A stretch of 64,000 bases of DNA, taken from positions 22,941 to 86,940 of the forward strand of contig CAYYDG010000032.1 in assembly GCA_964470555.1 (NCBI GenBank), read 5' to 3'. The DNA is from RBC074 sp964470555. Its GTDB lineage: Bacteria; Acidobacteriota; Blastocatellia; RBC074. The translations under genes and the position numbers were made by a program. Numbering within the stretch: the first letter of the stretch is position 1; the number at the start of each line of letters is the position of its first letter. The notes below the pieces were generated by a model. The model saw nothing but the letters and a program-made list of their open reading frames with translations, was not told where the DNA came from and did not search any database. This document shows, piece by piece, positions 49,249-59,953 of this stretch.

Positions 49249-50517
49249 ATGCTGAACGAAGCGTCTATTTTCGCTCGCGTGGATGAACTGGCCGAAGAGA
49301 TGGTCGAGTTTCTGCGGCAGCTTGTTCGCATTCCGACCGTCAATCCTCCCGGAGAACATTACGCTGATTGCGCTAACTTGATCGGCGCGAAACTGAAAGA
49401 ATTCGGCTACGAAACGGAATTCGTCACCGCTGAAGGTTTGCCGGAATGCTCGACGCAATTTCCGCGCGTCAACGTCATTGGGCGAAAACGCGGCGAACGC
49501 GCCAACCCGACGCTGCATTTCAATGGCCATCTGGATGTTGTGCCTGCTGGCGAAGGCTGGACGTTTGACCCCTTCGCTGCTGTCGTTCGTGACGGTCGAA
49601 TTTACGGACGAGGCGTGACCGATCAAAAAGCCGGAATTGCCGCTTCGATTTTCGCCATTGAAGCCATTCGCCGCGCGGGCGTGAAACTCTTCGGTTCCGT
49701 CGAACAAAGCGCAACCGTTGACGAAGAAAGCGGTGGATTTGCCGGAGTCGCATATCTGGCCGCCAATGGTCACTTTCGCCACGAAGCGATTGATTACGTC
49801 GTCATCACCGAGCCGCTGGATTACGACCGCATTTGTCTTGGGCATCGCGGCGTGTACTGGTTTGAAGTACTGACGCGCGGGCGCATTGCACACGGCAGCA
49901 TGCCGTTTTTGGGCGTCAGCGCGATTGATCGAATGGCGCGCTTTATCGCCAGCATCGAACACGAATTGAAACCGAAGCTCGCACTTCGTCGAACTCGTAT
50001 GCCAGTCGTGCCCGAAGCCGCGCGTTCGGCGACAATCAACGTCAATGCGATTTCCGGCGGCCAGCCGATTGACGCGCAGCAAACGCCTTGCGTCGCCGAT
50101 CTTTGCCGAGCGGTTTTCGACCGCCGCTTTCTGCTGGAAGAGTCGTTTGATGACGTGCGACGGGAAGTACTGGAATTACTCTCCCAACTGCAAACTGCCG
50201 ACGAAGAGTTTCGTTACGAGTTAAAGGATTTGATGACCGTCCATCCAACAATGACCGCGCCGGAATCAAAATTGGTGACAACGATGGCTTCGGCGATCAC
50301 TTCATCCGTTGGGCAACCGCCTCCGCTGATTGCCAGTCCGGGAACTTATGACCAGAAACACTTCGCGCGCATTGCGGGCATCGAACAATGCATCGCTTAC
50401 GGGCCGGGCATTCTGAATCTGGCGCACCAACCGGATGAGTATTGCGAGATCGAACATTTGATTTTATCGTGCAAGGCAATGGCGCTGGGCGCGATTCGAT
50501 TACTGGGAGTGACCTGA
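49249..50517 (+). CDS. M20 family peptidase / deacylase (ArgE/DapE-like)
   Basis: 422 aa from ATG 49249, directly after a short repeat (ccattgggccattggg). H-F-N-G-H-L-D-V-V-P supplies the first His and the Asp-x zinc segment. D-E-E-S-G-G carries the catalytic Glu and bridging residues, and L-A-H-Q-P-D-E-Y ends with the final His. The dimerisation 'lid' domain lies between. Members hydrolyse N-acyl amino acids or dipeptides; ArgE and DapE are only distant relatives here. It is 17 bp after npdG. Confidence 0.85.
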   Translation: MLNEASIFARVDELAEEMVEFLRQLVRIPTVNPPGEHYADCANLIGAKLKEFGYETEFVTAEGLPECSTQFPRVNVIGRKRGERANPTLHFNGHLDVVPAGEGWTFDPFAAVVRDGRIYGRGVTDQKAGIAASIFAIEAIRRAGVKLFGSVEQSATVDEESGGFAGVAYLAANGHFRHEAIDYVVITEPLDYDRICLGHRGVYWFEVLTRGRIAHGSMPFLGVSAIDRMARFIASIEHELKPKLALRRTRMPVVPEAARSATINVNAISGGQPIDAQQTPCVADLCRAVFDRRFLLEESFDDVRREVLELLSQLQTADEEFRYELKDLMTVHPTMTAPESKLVTTMASAITSSVGQPPPLIASPGTYDQKHFARIAGIEQCIAYGPGILNLAHQPDEYCEIEHLILSCKAMALGAIRLLGVT

Positions 50518-50523
50518 AACCCA

Positions 50524-51306
50524 ATGAATTATGAACGACTTTTTCGACTGGACGGCCGTGTCGCCGTCGTCATCGGCGCAGGTTCCGGCATTGGCCGATC
50601 CGTCGCCAAAGGTTTGGCCGCACACGGCGCGTTTGTTGTTTGCGCCGATGTGAAACCCGAATTGGCCGAAGCGACAGCGCGCGAAATTGGCGAACTCGCC
50701 GAAGTCCGCACGGTGGACGTGACCAAAACCGAAAGCGTCAAAGCTTTGTTTCAATCCGTTGCCGCCGAACGCGGCAGCGTAGACATCACCGTTGCCACAC
50801 CAGCGATCAACGTGCGCAAACCGCTGCTGGATTACACCGACGAAGAATTCGACCGCGTCATCGCCGTCAACCTGAAAGGAACGTTGGCCGTCTTGCGTGA
50901 AGCCGGCCAGATCATGGCGGCGCAAGGTCGCGGCAGCATCATCGTTTTTTCTTCGATTCGTTCGCTGGTGGTCGAACCCGGGCAAGGCGTGTACGCCGCA
51001 ACGAAATCCGGCATGGTGCAAATGGTTCGCGCGCTGGCGGCGGAACTTGGCCAGAAAGGCGTTCGCGTCAATGCGGTTGCGCCCGGCGTAGTGGACACAC
51101 CGCTGACGCGACCGATCAAAGACAAACCGGACTGGTACAACGCTTACGCCGACCGAAACGCACTGAAACGTTGGGCGAGTTCTGACGAAATGGCCGGAGC
51201 CGTGATCTTTCTGGCTTCGGATGCTGCCAGTTACGTCACCGGTACCGTGCTGTTCGTGGATGGCGGATGGACGGCAGTTGATGGACGTTTCGCGCCGCCC
51301 CTGTAA
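50524..51306 (+). CDS. SDR family oxidoreductase
   Basis: 260 aa. Classical short-chain dehydrogenase: G-A-G-S-G-I-G-R cofactor loop, V-A-T-P-A-I-N in place of N-N-A-G, catalytic Ser in I-V-F-S-S-I-R and Y-A-A-T-K. C-terminal V-T-G-T-V-L-F-V-D-G-G-W. Asp after the second strand (C-A-D-V-K) favours NAD(H). The substrate is unknown. It starts 6 bp after the M20 gene. Confidence 0.92.
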   Translation: MNYERLFRLDGRVAVVIGAGSGIGRSVAKGLAAHGAFVVCADVKPELAEATAREIGELAEVRTVDVTKTESVKALFQSVAAERGSVDITVATPAINVRKPLLDYTDEEFDRVIAVNLKGTLAVLREAGQIMAAQGRGSIIVFSSIRSLVVEPGQGVYAATKSGMVQMVRALAAELGQKGVRVNAVAPGVVDTPLTRPIKDKPDWYNAYADRNALKRWASSDEMAGAVIFLASDAASYVTGTVLFVDGGWTAVDGRFAPPL

Positions 51307-51310
51307 AACC

Positions 51311-51865
51311 ATGCCAACGATTTTCTCGCACGCAATCCTTTCCACAGCGCTTGGCGCGGCATACGCGACCGAACCGATGCCCAAACGATTTTGGTTTCTG
51401 GCGGCGATGTGTTCCGTGTTGCCGGATTTTGACGTGCTGGCGTTCAACCTGGGCATTCCGTATCGCAGCGTGTGGGGCCATCGTGGGTTCACGCATTCGG
51501 CACTGTTTGCCGTGTTGGCAGGATGCGTCATTGCCTGGACAGCGTTTCGGCAGGAAGAACTGGTAACGATGAAGCGGAGCCGAATTTCGCTGGCGATCTT
51601 TTTCAGTGTGGCAATGATGTCGCATCTGGCGTTGGATTCGCTGACCAACGGTGGTTTGGGAGTGGCGGCGCTCTGGCCGGTTGAAACGGCGCGGTACTTT
51701 GCACCTTGGCGGCCAATTCGGGTTTCCCCCATCGGCGCAGATTTTTTCAGTGCGTATGGGATGATGGTGCTGGTGGATGAAATTATCTGGATTTGGCTGC
51801 CCGCTGTAACGCTGGTCGCGGTTGCCAAACTCTTTCATCGAATCGTTCGCAGCAAAACCAACTGA
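51311..51865 (+). CDS. YdjM-like membrane metal-dependent hydrolase
   Basis: 184 aa from ATG 51311. L-P-D-F-D, H-R-G-F-T-H-S and S-H-L-A-L-D-S-L-T-N-G-G give the Asp/His set of the YdjM (DUF457-related) membrane hydrolase family, with about four hydrophobic segments. It probably acts on a lipid or phospholipid at the membrane; no substrate is known. It starts 4 bp after the SDR stop. Confidence 0.88.
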   Translation: MPTIFSHAILSTALGAAYATEPMPKRFWFLAAMCSVLPDFDVLAFNLGIPYRSVWGHRGFTHSALFAVLAGCVIAWTAFRQEELVTMKRSRISLAIFFSVAMMSHLALDSLTNGGLGVAALWPVETARYFAPWRPIRVSPIGADFFSAYGMMVLVDEIIWIWLPAVTLVAVAKLFHRIVRSKTN

Positions 51866-51870
51866 TCGTT

Positions 51871-52806
51871 ATGCCTCTTTCACCGTACACCGATTTCACG
51901 CGGGAAGAATGGAGTCAATTGCGCAACTCCACGCCGTTGACGTTGACCGAAGAAGACCTGGCGAATCTGCGCGGCATCAACGAACGAATCTCGCTCGGCG
52001 AAGTCGTGGAAATTTATCTGCCGCTGTCGCGTTTGCTGAACCTGTACGTGGCCGCAACGCAAAGCCTGCACGAAGCGACGCATACTTTCCTCGGCGATTC
52101 GACGGCCAAAGTTCCTTACGTCATTGGCATTGCGGGTAGCGTCGCTGTCGGGAAAAGCACGACCGCACGCATCCTGCAAGCATTGTTGGCGCGATGGCGC
52201 AATCATCCAAAAGTGGATTTGATTACGACCGATGGTTTTCTGTATCCCACAGCCGTGCTGGAAGCGCGCGGGTTGATGAAACGCAAAGGCTTTCCCGAAA
52301 GTTACGACCGGCGGCGATTGGTCAAATTCGTCGCCGACGTGAAATCCGGCGAACCAAAAGTCATTGCGCCGATTTATTCACATCTGATTTACGACATTGT
52401 GCCCGATCAGGTGCAGGTGGTGCGCCAGCCGGACATCATGATTGTCGAAGGTTTGAACGTGTTGCAGACCGGCGTCGGCACTGCGGAAAACGATTCGCCG
52501 ATTTTCGTTTCCGATTATTTCGACTTTTCGATTTACGTGGACGCCGAAGAAGAAGACATCAAAACGTGGTACGTCAACCGCTTTCTGACGCTGCGCCGAA
52601 CGGCGTTCCGCGATCCGATTTCGTATTTTCACCGCTACGCCACGCTGTCTGACGAAGAAGCTCGCCACACGGCGTTGAAGATTTGGGAGGAAATCAACGG
52701 ATTGAATTTGCGCGAAAACATTTTGCCGACTCGCAGCCGCGCGCACCTGGTTCTGGAAAAAGGGCTGGATCATTCCATCCAACAGGTCAGATTGCGAAAG
52801 CTTTGA
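51871..52806 (+). CDS. coaA: Type I pantothenate kinase
   Basis: 311 aa from ATG 51871. Residues about 90-105 hold the P-loop G-S-V-A-V-G-K-S-T. T-T-D-G-F-L-Y-P, K-G-F-P-E-S-Y-D and the V-E-G-L-N-V-L-Q motif are diagnostic. It phosphorylates pantothenate, the first step of CoA synthesis, and in E. coli is inhibited by CoA. It is the last gene of a close-spaced run from npdG onward, and is convergent with the TIGR04283-type glycosyltransferase (1 bp gap). Confidence 0.96.
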   Translation: MPLSPYTDFTREEWSQLRNSTPLTLTEEDLANLRGINERISLGEVVEIYLPLSRLLNLYVAATQSLHEATHTFLGDSTAKVPYVIGIAGSVAVGKSTTARILQALLARWRNHPKVDLITTDGFLYPTAVLEARGLMKRKGFPESYDRRRLVKFVADVKSGEPKVIAPIYSHLIYDIVPDQVQVVRQPDIMIVEGLNVLQTGVGTAENDSPIFVSDYFDFSIYVDAEEEDIKTWYVNRFLTLRRTAFRDPISYFHRYATLSDEEARHTALKIWEEINGLNLRENILPTRSRAHLVLEKGLDHSIQQVRLRKL

Positions 52807-52807
52807 T

Positions 52808-53497
52808 TCAACGCAGCGGTTTGTACCAACTCGCCAACCGATTAGGATCAACGCCCAGCCAGTACAACACCTGCATAGTAACCCACAACGCAAATGTGCT
52901 AATGAAGCGTCCTTCAAATCGCCGCGAAGATGTTACCGCCACAGCCGGCAAACGCACGAATGTTCCTGTCCGCTTCATTCGACTGTACAAATCACAATCT
53001 TCAAAAATCGGATAATCCCGATACCCGCCCAACTGCTCAAACACGTTTCGCCGAATGAAGATCGCCGAATCGCCATAACACATTCCGCCCAGCCGCAGCA
53101 GTGGATAAAGTTTTGTCAGCAATTTCGCCTCGCGCGTTTCCCCGTCAAACGCCAGGCTGAAATTGCCGCCGCAAACTCGCTGGTCTTGCAGCAAACTTTC
53201 AATCATCGCCAACGCTTCTTCAGGCAGTTCAGTGTCGGCGTGCAGAAACAACAGCACGTCACCCTTGGCGGCTTGCGCTCCGGCATTCATTTGCCGCCCT
53301 CGTCCGCGCGAAGCCGTCACCACTGGCCAGCCGCATGCTCCAACCAGATCAACCGTGTCGTCTGCGCTGCCGCCGTCAGCAACGATCACCTCAAATTCGC
53401 CGGAGAGCTTTTGCCCGGAGAGCTTTTGCAATGAAGCGGCGAGACTGTTGATTCTCGCCGCTTCATTGAGCGTTGGAATGATGATCGAAACTTTCAC
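52808..53497 (-). CDS. Glycosyltransferase, TIGR04283 type
   Basis: 229 aa. GT-A family 2 fold with I-I-I-P-T-L-N-E, D-G-G-S-A-D-D-T, G-R-G-R-Q-M-N-A-G and F-L-H-A-D-T (DxD-like H-A-D). This is the 'transferase 2, rSAM/selenodomain-associated' group, often near radical SAM or selenium-related genes. A 14 bp tandem duplication encodes L-S-G-Q-K-L-S-G in the first helix. The donor and acceptor are unknown. It ends 1 bp from coaA. Confidence 0.9.
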   Translation of the reverse strand: MKVSIIIPTLNEAARINSLAASLQKLSGQKLSGEFEVIVADGGSADDTVDLVGACGWPVVTASRGRGRQMNAGAQAAKGDVLLFLHADTELPEEALAMIESLLQDQRVCGGNFSLAFDGETREAKLLTKLYPLLRLGGMCYGDSAIFIRRNVFEQLGGYRDYPIFEDCDLYSRMKRTGTFVRLPAVAVTSSRRFEGRFISTFALWVTMQVLYWLGVDPNRLASWYKPLR

Positions 53498-53499
53498 GG

Positions 53500-54885
<1,386 letters not shown>

Positions 54886-55069
54886 TGATAAGTCGCCTTT
54901 TTCAGTGGTTGATCGTTTTTGAAGCGGCGCGATTGTAGTGGATGGCTGGTCAATCGGCCAGACTTTCAATATGCCATCCGATATGACATAAATCTTCTTG
55001 CGTTCGTTGACCGTACTCTCTGCTGGCCGTGACAAACACTTGGCCAATTTCATCAAAATTCGAACCGTT

Positions 55070-56131
55070 ATGATAAACAACGATAGATTGATTCGCGCTT
55101 GTCGCCGGCTGCCGGTTGATCGTGCGCCGGTGTGGATGATGCGCCAGGCCGGGCGGTATTTGCCTGAATACCGTGCCGTGCGCGGCAAAACCGATTTCCT
55201 GACACTGTGCAAAACGCCTGAACTGGCTGCCGAAGTTTCCATGCAGCCTTACGACATTTTGGGCGTGGACGCTGTGATCATGTTTTCCGACATCTTGATT
55301 CCCGTCGAAGCAATGGGCGTCAAACTGGACATCATCGAATCGCGCGGCCCGGTGATTGAAACTCCTGTTCGCAGCGCCGAACAGGTCGAAAAGCTGATTG
55401 TCCCCGATCCGGTGGAAAAAACCGGGTTCGTAATGGATGTCATTCGCTTGTTGCGTCACCAGCTAGACCATAGAGCGCCGCTGATCGGGTTTGCTGGAGC
55501 GCCGTTTACGCTGGCTTCATATCTGATCGAAGGCGGCACGTCGCGCAATTTCGCCGAAATCAAACGCATGATGTTTGCCAATCCGGCGTTGCTGCATCGT
55601 TTGCTGGAAAAGATTGCTGACACCGTCACCGATTACTTGAACGCCCAGATCGAAGCCGGCGCACAGGTCGTGCAATTGTTCGACACCTGGGCGGGCGAAT
55701 TGTCAGCGGGTGATTACGAAGAATTTGCGCTGGCTTACCATCAACGCGTGTTTTCGCGGCTACATCGCGGACCGGACAATTTGACCGTTCCGGCGATTTT
55801 GTACATCAACGGGTGCAGCGCCGTGCTGGAACAGATGGCCGAATCCGGCGCGAACGTTTTGAGTCTGGACTGGCGAATTGACATTGCCGAAGCTCAGCGA
55901 CGATTGCACGCCGCCGGATTCGACAAACTGGCTTTGCAGGGAAATCTGGACCCGTGCGCGTTGCTTGGCACGCCGGAAACCATTGCCGAAGGCGTCCGCG
56001 AAATCCTGCAAAAAGCTGGTCCGACCGGCCACATCATGAATCTTGGGCACGGCATTATGCCGATGGTTCCGGTTGAAAACGCTCGCGCATTTATCGAAAC
56101 CGCAAAAGCGGGAATCAAAGAAGCAGCTTGA
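55070..56131 (+). CDS. hemE: Uroporphyrinogen decarboxylase
   Basis: 353 aa from ATG 55070. A-P-V-W-M-M-R-Q-A-G-R-Y-L-P-E-Y-R is the family signature. D-I-L as catalytic Asp in F-S-D-I-L-I and the C-terminal G-H-G-I are present. It converts uroporphyrinogen III to coproporphyrinogen III. A ferrochelatase gene lies 3.8 kb downstream, separated by two M16 peptidases and a redoxin. The upstream 184 bp to the sulfatase is divergent and holds no clear promoter by eye. Confidence 0.96.
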   Translation: MINNDRLIRACRRLPVDRAPVWMMRQAGRYLPEYRAVRGKTDFLTLCKTPELAAEVSMQPYDILGVDAVIMFSDILIPVEAMGVKLDIIESRGPVIETPVRSAEQVEKLIVPDPVEKTGFVMDVIRLLRHQLDHRAPLIGFAGAPFTLASYLIEGGTSRNFAEIKRMMFANPALLHRLLEKIADTVTDYLNAQIEAGAQVVQLFDTWAGELSAGDYEEFALAYHQRVFSRLHRGPDNLTVPAILYINGCSAVLEQMAESGANVLSLDWRIDIAEAQRRLHAAGFDKLALQGNLDPCALLGTPETIAEGVREILQKAGPTGHIMNLGHGIMPMVPVENARAFIETAKAGIKEAA

Positions 56132-56137
56132 TTGAAT

Positions 56138-57436
56138 ATGTTCACCAAACTTACCGAATACGAAGGCATCACGGAATACAAACTCGACGCAAATGACCTG
56201 AAGGTCTTGCTTGTCCCTCGCCGGGCGGCTCCGGTGGCGGCATTTATGGTCGTGTACCGTGTCGGTTCGCGCAATGAAGCCGTAGGCCACACCGGCGCGA
56301 CGCATTTGCTGGAACACATGCTGTTCAAAGGAACTCCGACGTATAACAAACAAAACGGCACGCAAATCGCCGCTGTGTTGCAGAAACAAGGCGCAGTTTT
56401 CAACGCTGACACCTGGTTTGATCGAACCCGATATTACGAAATGTTGCCGAGCGACCAGCTTGAACTGGCCATTCATCTGGAAGCCGACCGCATGCGAAAT
56501 TCCTTCATCGCTGACAGCGACCGCCAGTCGGAAATGACCGTCGTTCGCAACGAACTGGATCGCGGCGAAAACGAACCATCGCGCATTCTGGACGAGCGGT
56601 TATGGGCAATGGCATTCCGCGAACATCCGTATCATCACCCGACGATCGGTTGGCGCTCGGACGTAGAAGGCGTGCCGACTTCGCGGCTGAAAGAGTTTTA
56701 CGATGTCTATTACCACCCGAACAACGCTACGGCGATTGTTGTAGGCGATTTTGACAATCAAGCGGCGCTGGATTTAATCGCCAAACATTTCGGCCAAATC
56801 CCTGCATCGCCGCAACCGATTCCGCCGATGTACACGACCGAACCGAAACAGGAAGGCGAAATCCGATTCAAGCTTCGCCGCGCTGGCCAATTGGGCTTGG
56901 TCGAAATTGGTTGGCGAATTCCGCACGCCAGGCACGAAGACACGGCGGCATTGACCTTGCTGGATCACGTGTTGTCGGCGGGCGTGACTTCGCGGCTATA
57001 TCAGGCTTTGGTCGAAACACAGCTTGCAGTGGACGAACACGCGCAGTCGAATCAATTTGTGGACGCCGGATTGTTCACGATTGACGTGACTTTGCGTCCG
57101 GGCGTCGAACACCCCGCTGCCGAACAAGCAGTTCTGGATGTCATCGAAAAACTGAAAACCGAAGACGTGCCCGACAAGGAATTGCAGAAGGCGAAGAATC
57201 TGATTTTGACGCAGATGATTTACGTCCGCGACAGCCCGTTTGGCGTCATCAGCGCCATCGGCGAAGCCGAAGCCTCCGCCGGTTGGCGTTCGTTTATTGA
57301 CTTGCCCAAGGCGATTGAAACAGTGACGGCGGCTGACATTCGCCGTGTGACCAACGAATACTTCACCGAAGACAATCGCACCGTCGGCTGGTTCATCCCG
57401 AAAGAAGAAGAGTTTTTTGAATTGGAGGAAGCATGA
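56138..57436 (+). CDS. M16 zinc metallopeptidase, catalytic subunit
   Basis: 432 aa from ATG 56138 (6 bp after hemE; a TTG at 56132 is in frame). The inverted zinc motif H-L-L-E-H is at 56-60, with the distal Glu in the E-N-E-P-S-R region. Two M16 half-domains are present. R-L-Y-Q-A-L-V-E-T-Q, the usual substrate-cavity region, is in the C-terminal half. A non-catalytic M16 partner is encoded at 58602. Such pairs form heterodimers that degrade peptides or process proteins. Confidence 0.93.
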   Translation: MFTKLTEYEGITEYKLDANDLKVLLVPRRAAPVAAFMVVYRVGSRNEAVGHTGATHLLEHMLFKGTPTYNKQNGTQIAAVLQKQGAVFNADTWFDRTRYYEMLPSDQLELAIHLEADRMRNSFIADSDRQSEMTVVRNELDRGENEPSRILDERLWAMAFREHPYHHPTIGWRSDVEGVPTSRLKEFYDVYYHPNNATAIVVGDFDNQAALDLIAKHFGQIPASPQPIPPMYTTEPKQEGEIRFKLRRAGQLGLVEIGWRIPHARHEDTAALTLLDHVLSAGVTSRLYQALVETQLAVDEHAQSNQFVDAGLFTIDVTLRPGVEHPAAEQAVLDVIEKLKTEDVPDKELQKAKNLILTQMIYVRDSPFGVISAIGEAEASAGWRSFIDLPKAIETVTAADIRRVTNEYFTEDNRTVGWFIPKEEEFFELEEA

Positions 57437-58593
57437 AACTACAGTCCTTGCTGGCCGCATTGGCGCTCTGTACGTTTTTTGCGACTTCGGCATTCGCCGA
57501 CGTTCGCACTGTCATCTTTGACAATGTGGCAACCGAAGTCGCTTCGCCACCAACAACGCTGGCAACCGGCGAAGACCTTTGGGTAACGCTGGCCGATCTA
57601 ACCAAGGCAACGAAATTCGTACTGAAGCCACAAGGCGTTTGCCGCGATGAACTTTGTTTTCCAATTCCGAAAGCTCGCAAATCGGCTTTTCTCTCGCTGC
57701 AAGGCAAAATCACCTGGTTCAATTTGAGCGAGTTTGCGCGATTGACCAAACAGCCAACCGCTAATGACGCGGAACATGCTGTGTGGTTTTTCGGCCCTCG
57801 ACCGGAAGAGCAAAACAGTTTTGTTTCTTCGTTGATGGCGCCGAATTTCCGTTTGCCGGATGCAACCGGCAAGATGCGCTCGCTTCGGGAATTTCGTGGC
57901 AAGAAAGTCCTGCTGCTGACCTGGGCTTCGTGGTGAGGCTGCCGATTTGATCTGCCAGGGTGGCAGACCCTTTACGCCGAACTGAAAAGCAAAAATTTCG
58001 AAATCATCTCTGTCGCGCAGGACACAGGTGGACTCAAGGACGCGGGCAAATGGATCGAAGCTGCCAAACCAGAATACACGGTGCTGATTGACGAAAAACA
58101 TTTGGTCACTCGGCTGTATGACATGGTCAATGTGCCGACGGCGGTTTGGATCAATGAAAAAGGCCGCATCGTCCGCCCGAACGAAACCGCTTATGTGGAC
58201 AATCGCTTCACTGGAATGCATAAACTGCAAGCCGAAGAATATCTGGCGGCCATACGAGATTGGGCGGAAAACGGCGACCGCAGCATTTACGCGCTCAGCG
58301 GAACGGAGTTGAAAGAGCGACTCGCTCCGCAAAATCCTGATTGGGCGCGCGCTTCGGCGGAATTCGGTCTGGCGGAATATCTGTACAAAAACAATCAAGC
58401 TGCGGCTTCGATCAAGCATTACAAAGAAGCTCAGCGGCTGAATCCCGACAACTGGAATTACAAACGACAGGCGTGGGCTTTGTCTGACGCTGAAAAGGAT
58501 TACGGAACCAGCTTTATGAAAGAAGTTCAAAAGCTGAACGGCAAACCGTATTATCCGCCGCGCCGACTGCCCGAAACCAAAAAGAAGAATTAG
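57433..58593 (+). CDS. Selenocysteine-containing redoxin (TlpA/AhpC-like), TGA read through
   Basis: 386 residues if TGA at 57934-57936 (codon 168) is Sec. A signal peptide (1-22, T-S-A-F-A) is followed by a region of about 105 residues with C-R-D-E-L-C. The thioredoxin fold starts A-P-N-F-R-L-P-D-A-T-G and reaches L-L-T-W-A-S-W-U-G-C-R-F-D-L-P. The TGA occupies the first redox position (U-G-C). The downstream part (W-Q, E-I-I-S-V-A-Q-D, V-P-T-A-V-W-I, then a TPR-like helix pair) is in the same frame with no start codon near the TGA. A bSECIS-like hairpin lies at 57951-57967. It overlaps the M16 gene by 4 bp and is probably translationally coupled. A pseudogene is the main alternative. Confidence 0.85.
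57951..57967 (+). promoter_or_regulatory. Putative bacterial SECIS element
   Basis: tctgcc (57951-57956) pairs perfectly with ggcaga (57962-57967) around the loop agggt. The first loop G is 22 nt after the TGA (57934-57936), inside the 16-37 nt window described for bacterial SECIS hairpins. A G at the first or second loop position and a 4-10 bp apical stem also fit. Folding was done by eye. Confidence 0.75.
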
Positions 58594-58601
58594 GTCATTC
58601 A

Positions 58602-59876
58602 ATGCACAGCAGTTCTTTTGCGTCTCGAACGCATCGTTATCAATTGGCCAACGGCATGACACTGTTGGTTCTGGAAAATCACTCAAACCCGACGATTTCG
58701 ATGTCGGGATATTTGCGCGCGGGCGAATGTTTCAATCCGCCAGACAAAGACAGTCTGGCCGGAGTCACCGCCAGCATGTTGAACAAGGGAACGGTGCGCC
58801 GTTCCAAGCTGGAAATCGCCGAAGAACTGGAATCCGCCGGAGCGCGGCTTGGATTTTCGTCCAACAACTTCACGACTTCGATTAGCGGCCAATCGCTAAG
58901 CCGCGATTTGCCGATGGTGATCGCCACGCTGGCCGAAGAGTTACGCGAACCTGCTTTTCCTTCTGAAGAACTGGAAAAAATGAAGCAGCGGTTCATCGCC
59001 AGCATCAAGGAAGACCAGGACGACACGCGGTCGCGCGCTTACGAACGTTTATCGCAACTGGTTTTCCCGGTCGGTAACCCGTTTCATCGTTTGCCCGCCG
59101 AAACCACTTTGTCGCAGTTGGAACAGATCACTGCCGATGATGTGCATGAGTTTTACCATAACCATTATGGGGCTGAAGGCTTGTTGCTGATTGTAGTTGG
59201 GGATGTTCAACCGGACGAGACTCGCCGATTGATCGAAAAAAATCTGGGTGATTGGCAGGGCGCTGCCAAAAAGGAAATCAATTTGGCAGAAACTCCGCTG
59301 CAAACAGAACCGAAACGAGAAGTCGTTTTGATGAAAGACAAACCGAATTGCGATGTCATCATCGGGCATGCTTCGCGGCTGCGGCGAGCCAATCCGGATT
59401 ATTTGGCAGCTTCCATCGCCAACAGCGCGCTGGGCCAATCCACTCTGTCATCGCGCTTGGGATTGAAAGTGCGCGACGAAATGGGGTTGACGTATGGAAT
59501 CAGTTCCGGGTTTCGATCCGGCATCGGCGACGGCCCATTCACAATCAATGTAACGGTCGCTCCTGAAAACATTGATCCCGCAATTAATACAACGCTGGAA
59601 ATCGTCAGCGAATACATCGCCAACGGCATTACCGAACAGGAACTGCAGGACGAACAATCTTCGATCATCGGCTCGTTCAAAATTGGTCTTGCGACTAACG
59701 CTGGAATGGCTGGTCAGATTGCCAACACTGAACTGTTTGAACTTGGCGCTGATTATCTGGACAAATTTCCGTCGTTGATTGCGTCCCTGACCAAACCGAA
59801 AATTGACGAAGCGATTCGCAAATACATTCACCCGGAAGTTGCGACGACGGTGATTGCCGGTACAGTGGCTGAATGA
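58602..59876 (+). CDS. M16 family peptidase-like protein, non-catalytic subunit
   Basis: 424 aa. M16 fold with the R-x-x-Y...G-L-T-Y-G-I-S-S-G-F segment near 305, and N-S-A-L-G-Q-S-T-L-S-S-R-L-G. The position of H-x-x-E-H is occupied by L-A-G-V-T-A-S-M-L-N-K-G-T, so the zinc ligands are missing. This is the usual partner of a catalytic M16 subunit, which is encoded at 56138. Start is 8 bp after the redoxin stop; probably one operon. Confidence 0.92.
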   Translation: MHSSSFASRTHRYQLANGMTLLVLENHSNPTISMSGYLRAGECFNPPDKDSLAGVTASMLNKGTVRRSKLEIAEELESAGARLGFSSNNFTTSISGQSLSRDLPMVIATLAEELREPAFPSEELEKMKQRFIASIKEDQDDTRSRAYERLSQLVFPVGNPFHRLPAETTLSQLEQITADDVHEFYHNHYGAEGLLLIVVGDVQPDETRRLIEKNLGDWQGAAKKEINLAETPLQTEPKREVVLMKDKPNCDVIIGHASRLRRANPDYLAASIANSALGQSTLSSRLGLKVRDEMGLTYGISSGFRSGIGDGPFTINVTVAPENIDPAINTTLEIVSEYIANGITEQELQDEQSSIIGSFKIGLATNAGMAGQIANTELFELGADYLDKFPSLIASLTKPKIDEAIRKYIHPEVATTVIAGTVAE

Positions 59877-59953
59877 TGAACACGGAATGATGAACGATGA
59901 AGCAGGCAAACGCATTGACTCATCCTTCATCATTCAAATTTCATCCTTTCTTT
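59871..59953. repeat. Heptamer array upstream of hemH
   Basis: aatgatg, aacacgg, aatgatg, aacgatg, aagcagg (59872-59906) and the inverted class actcatc, cttcatc, attcaaa, tttcatc (59918-59945) lead up to the ferrochelatase ATG (59954). Confidence 0.75.

Noticed and set aside
50500..51828. 442-codon minus-strand frame opposite the SDR and YdjM-like genes
   Set aside because: Spans two good plus-strand genes and has no similarity to a known family by eye.
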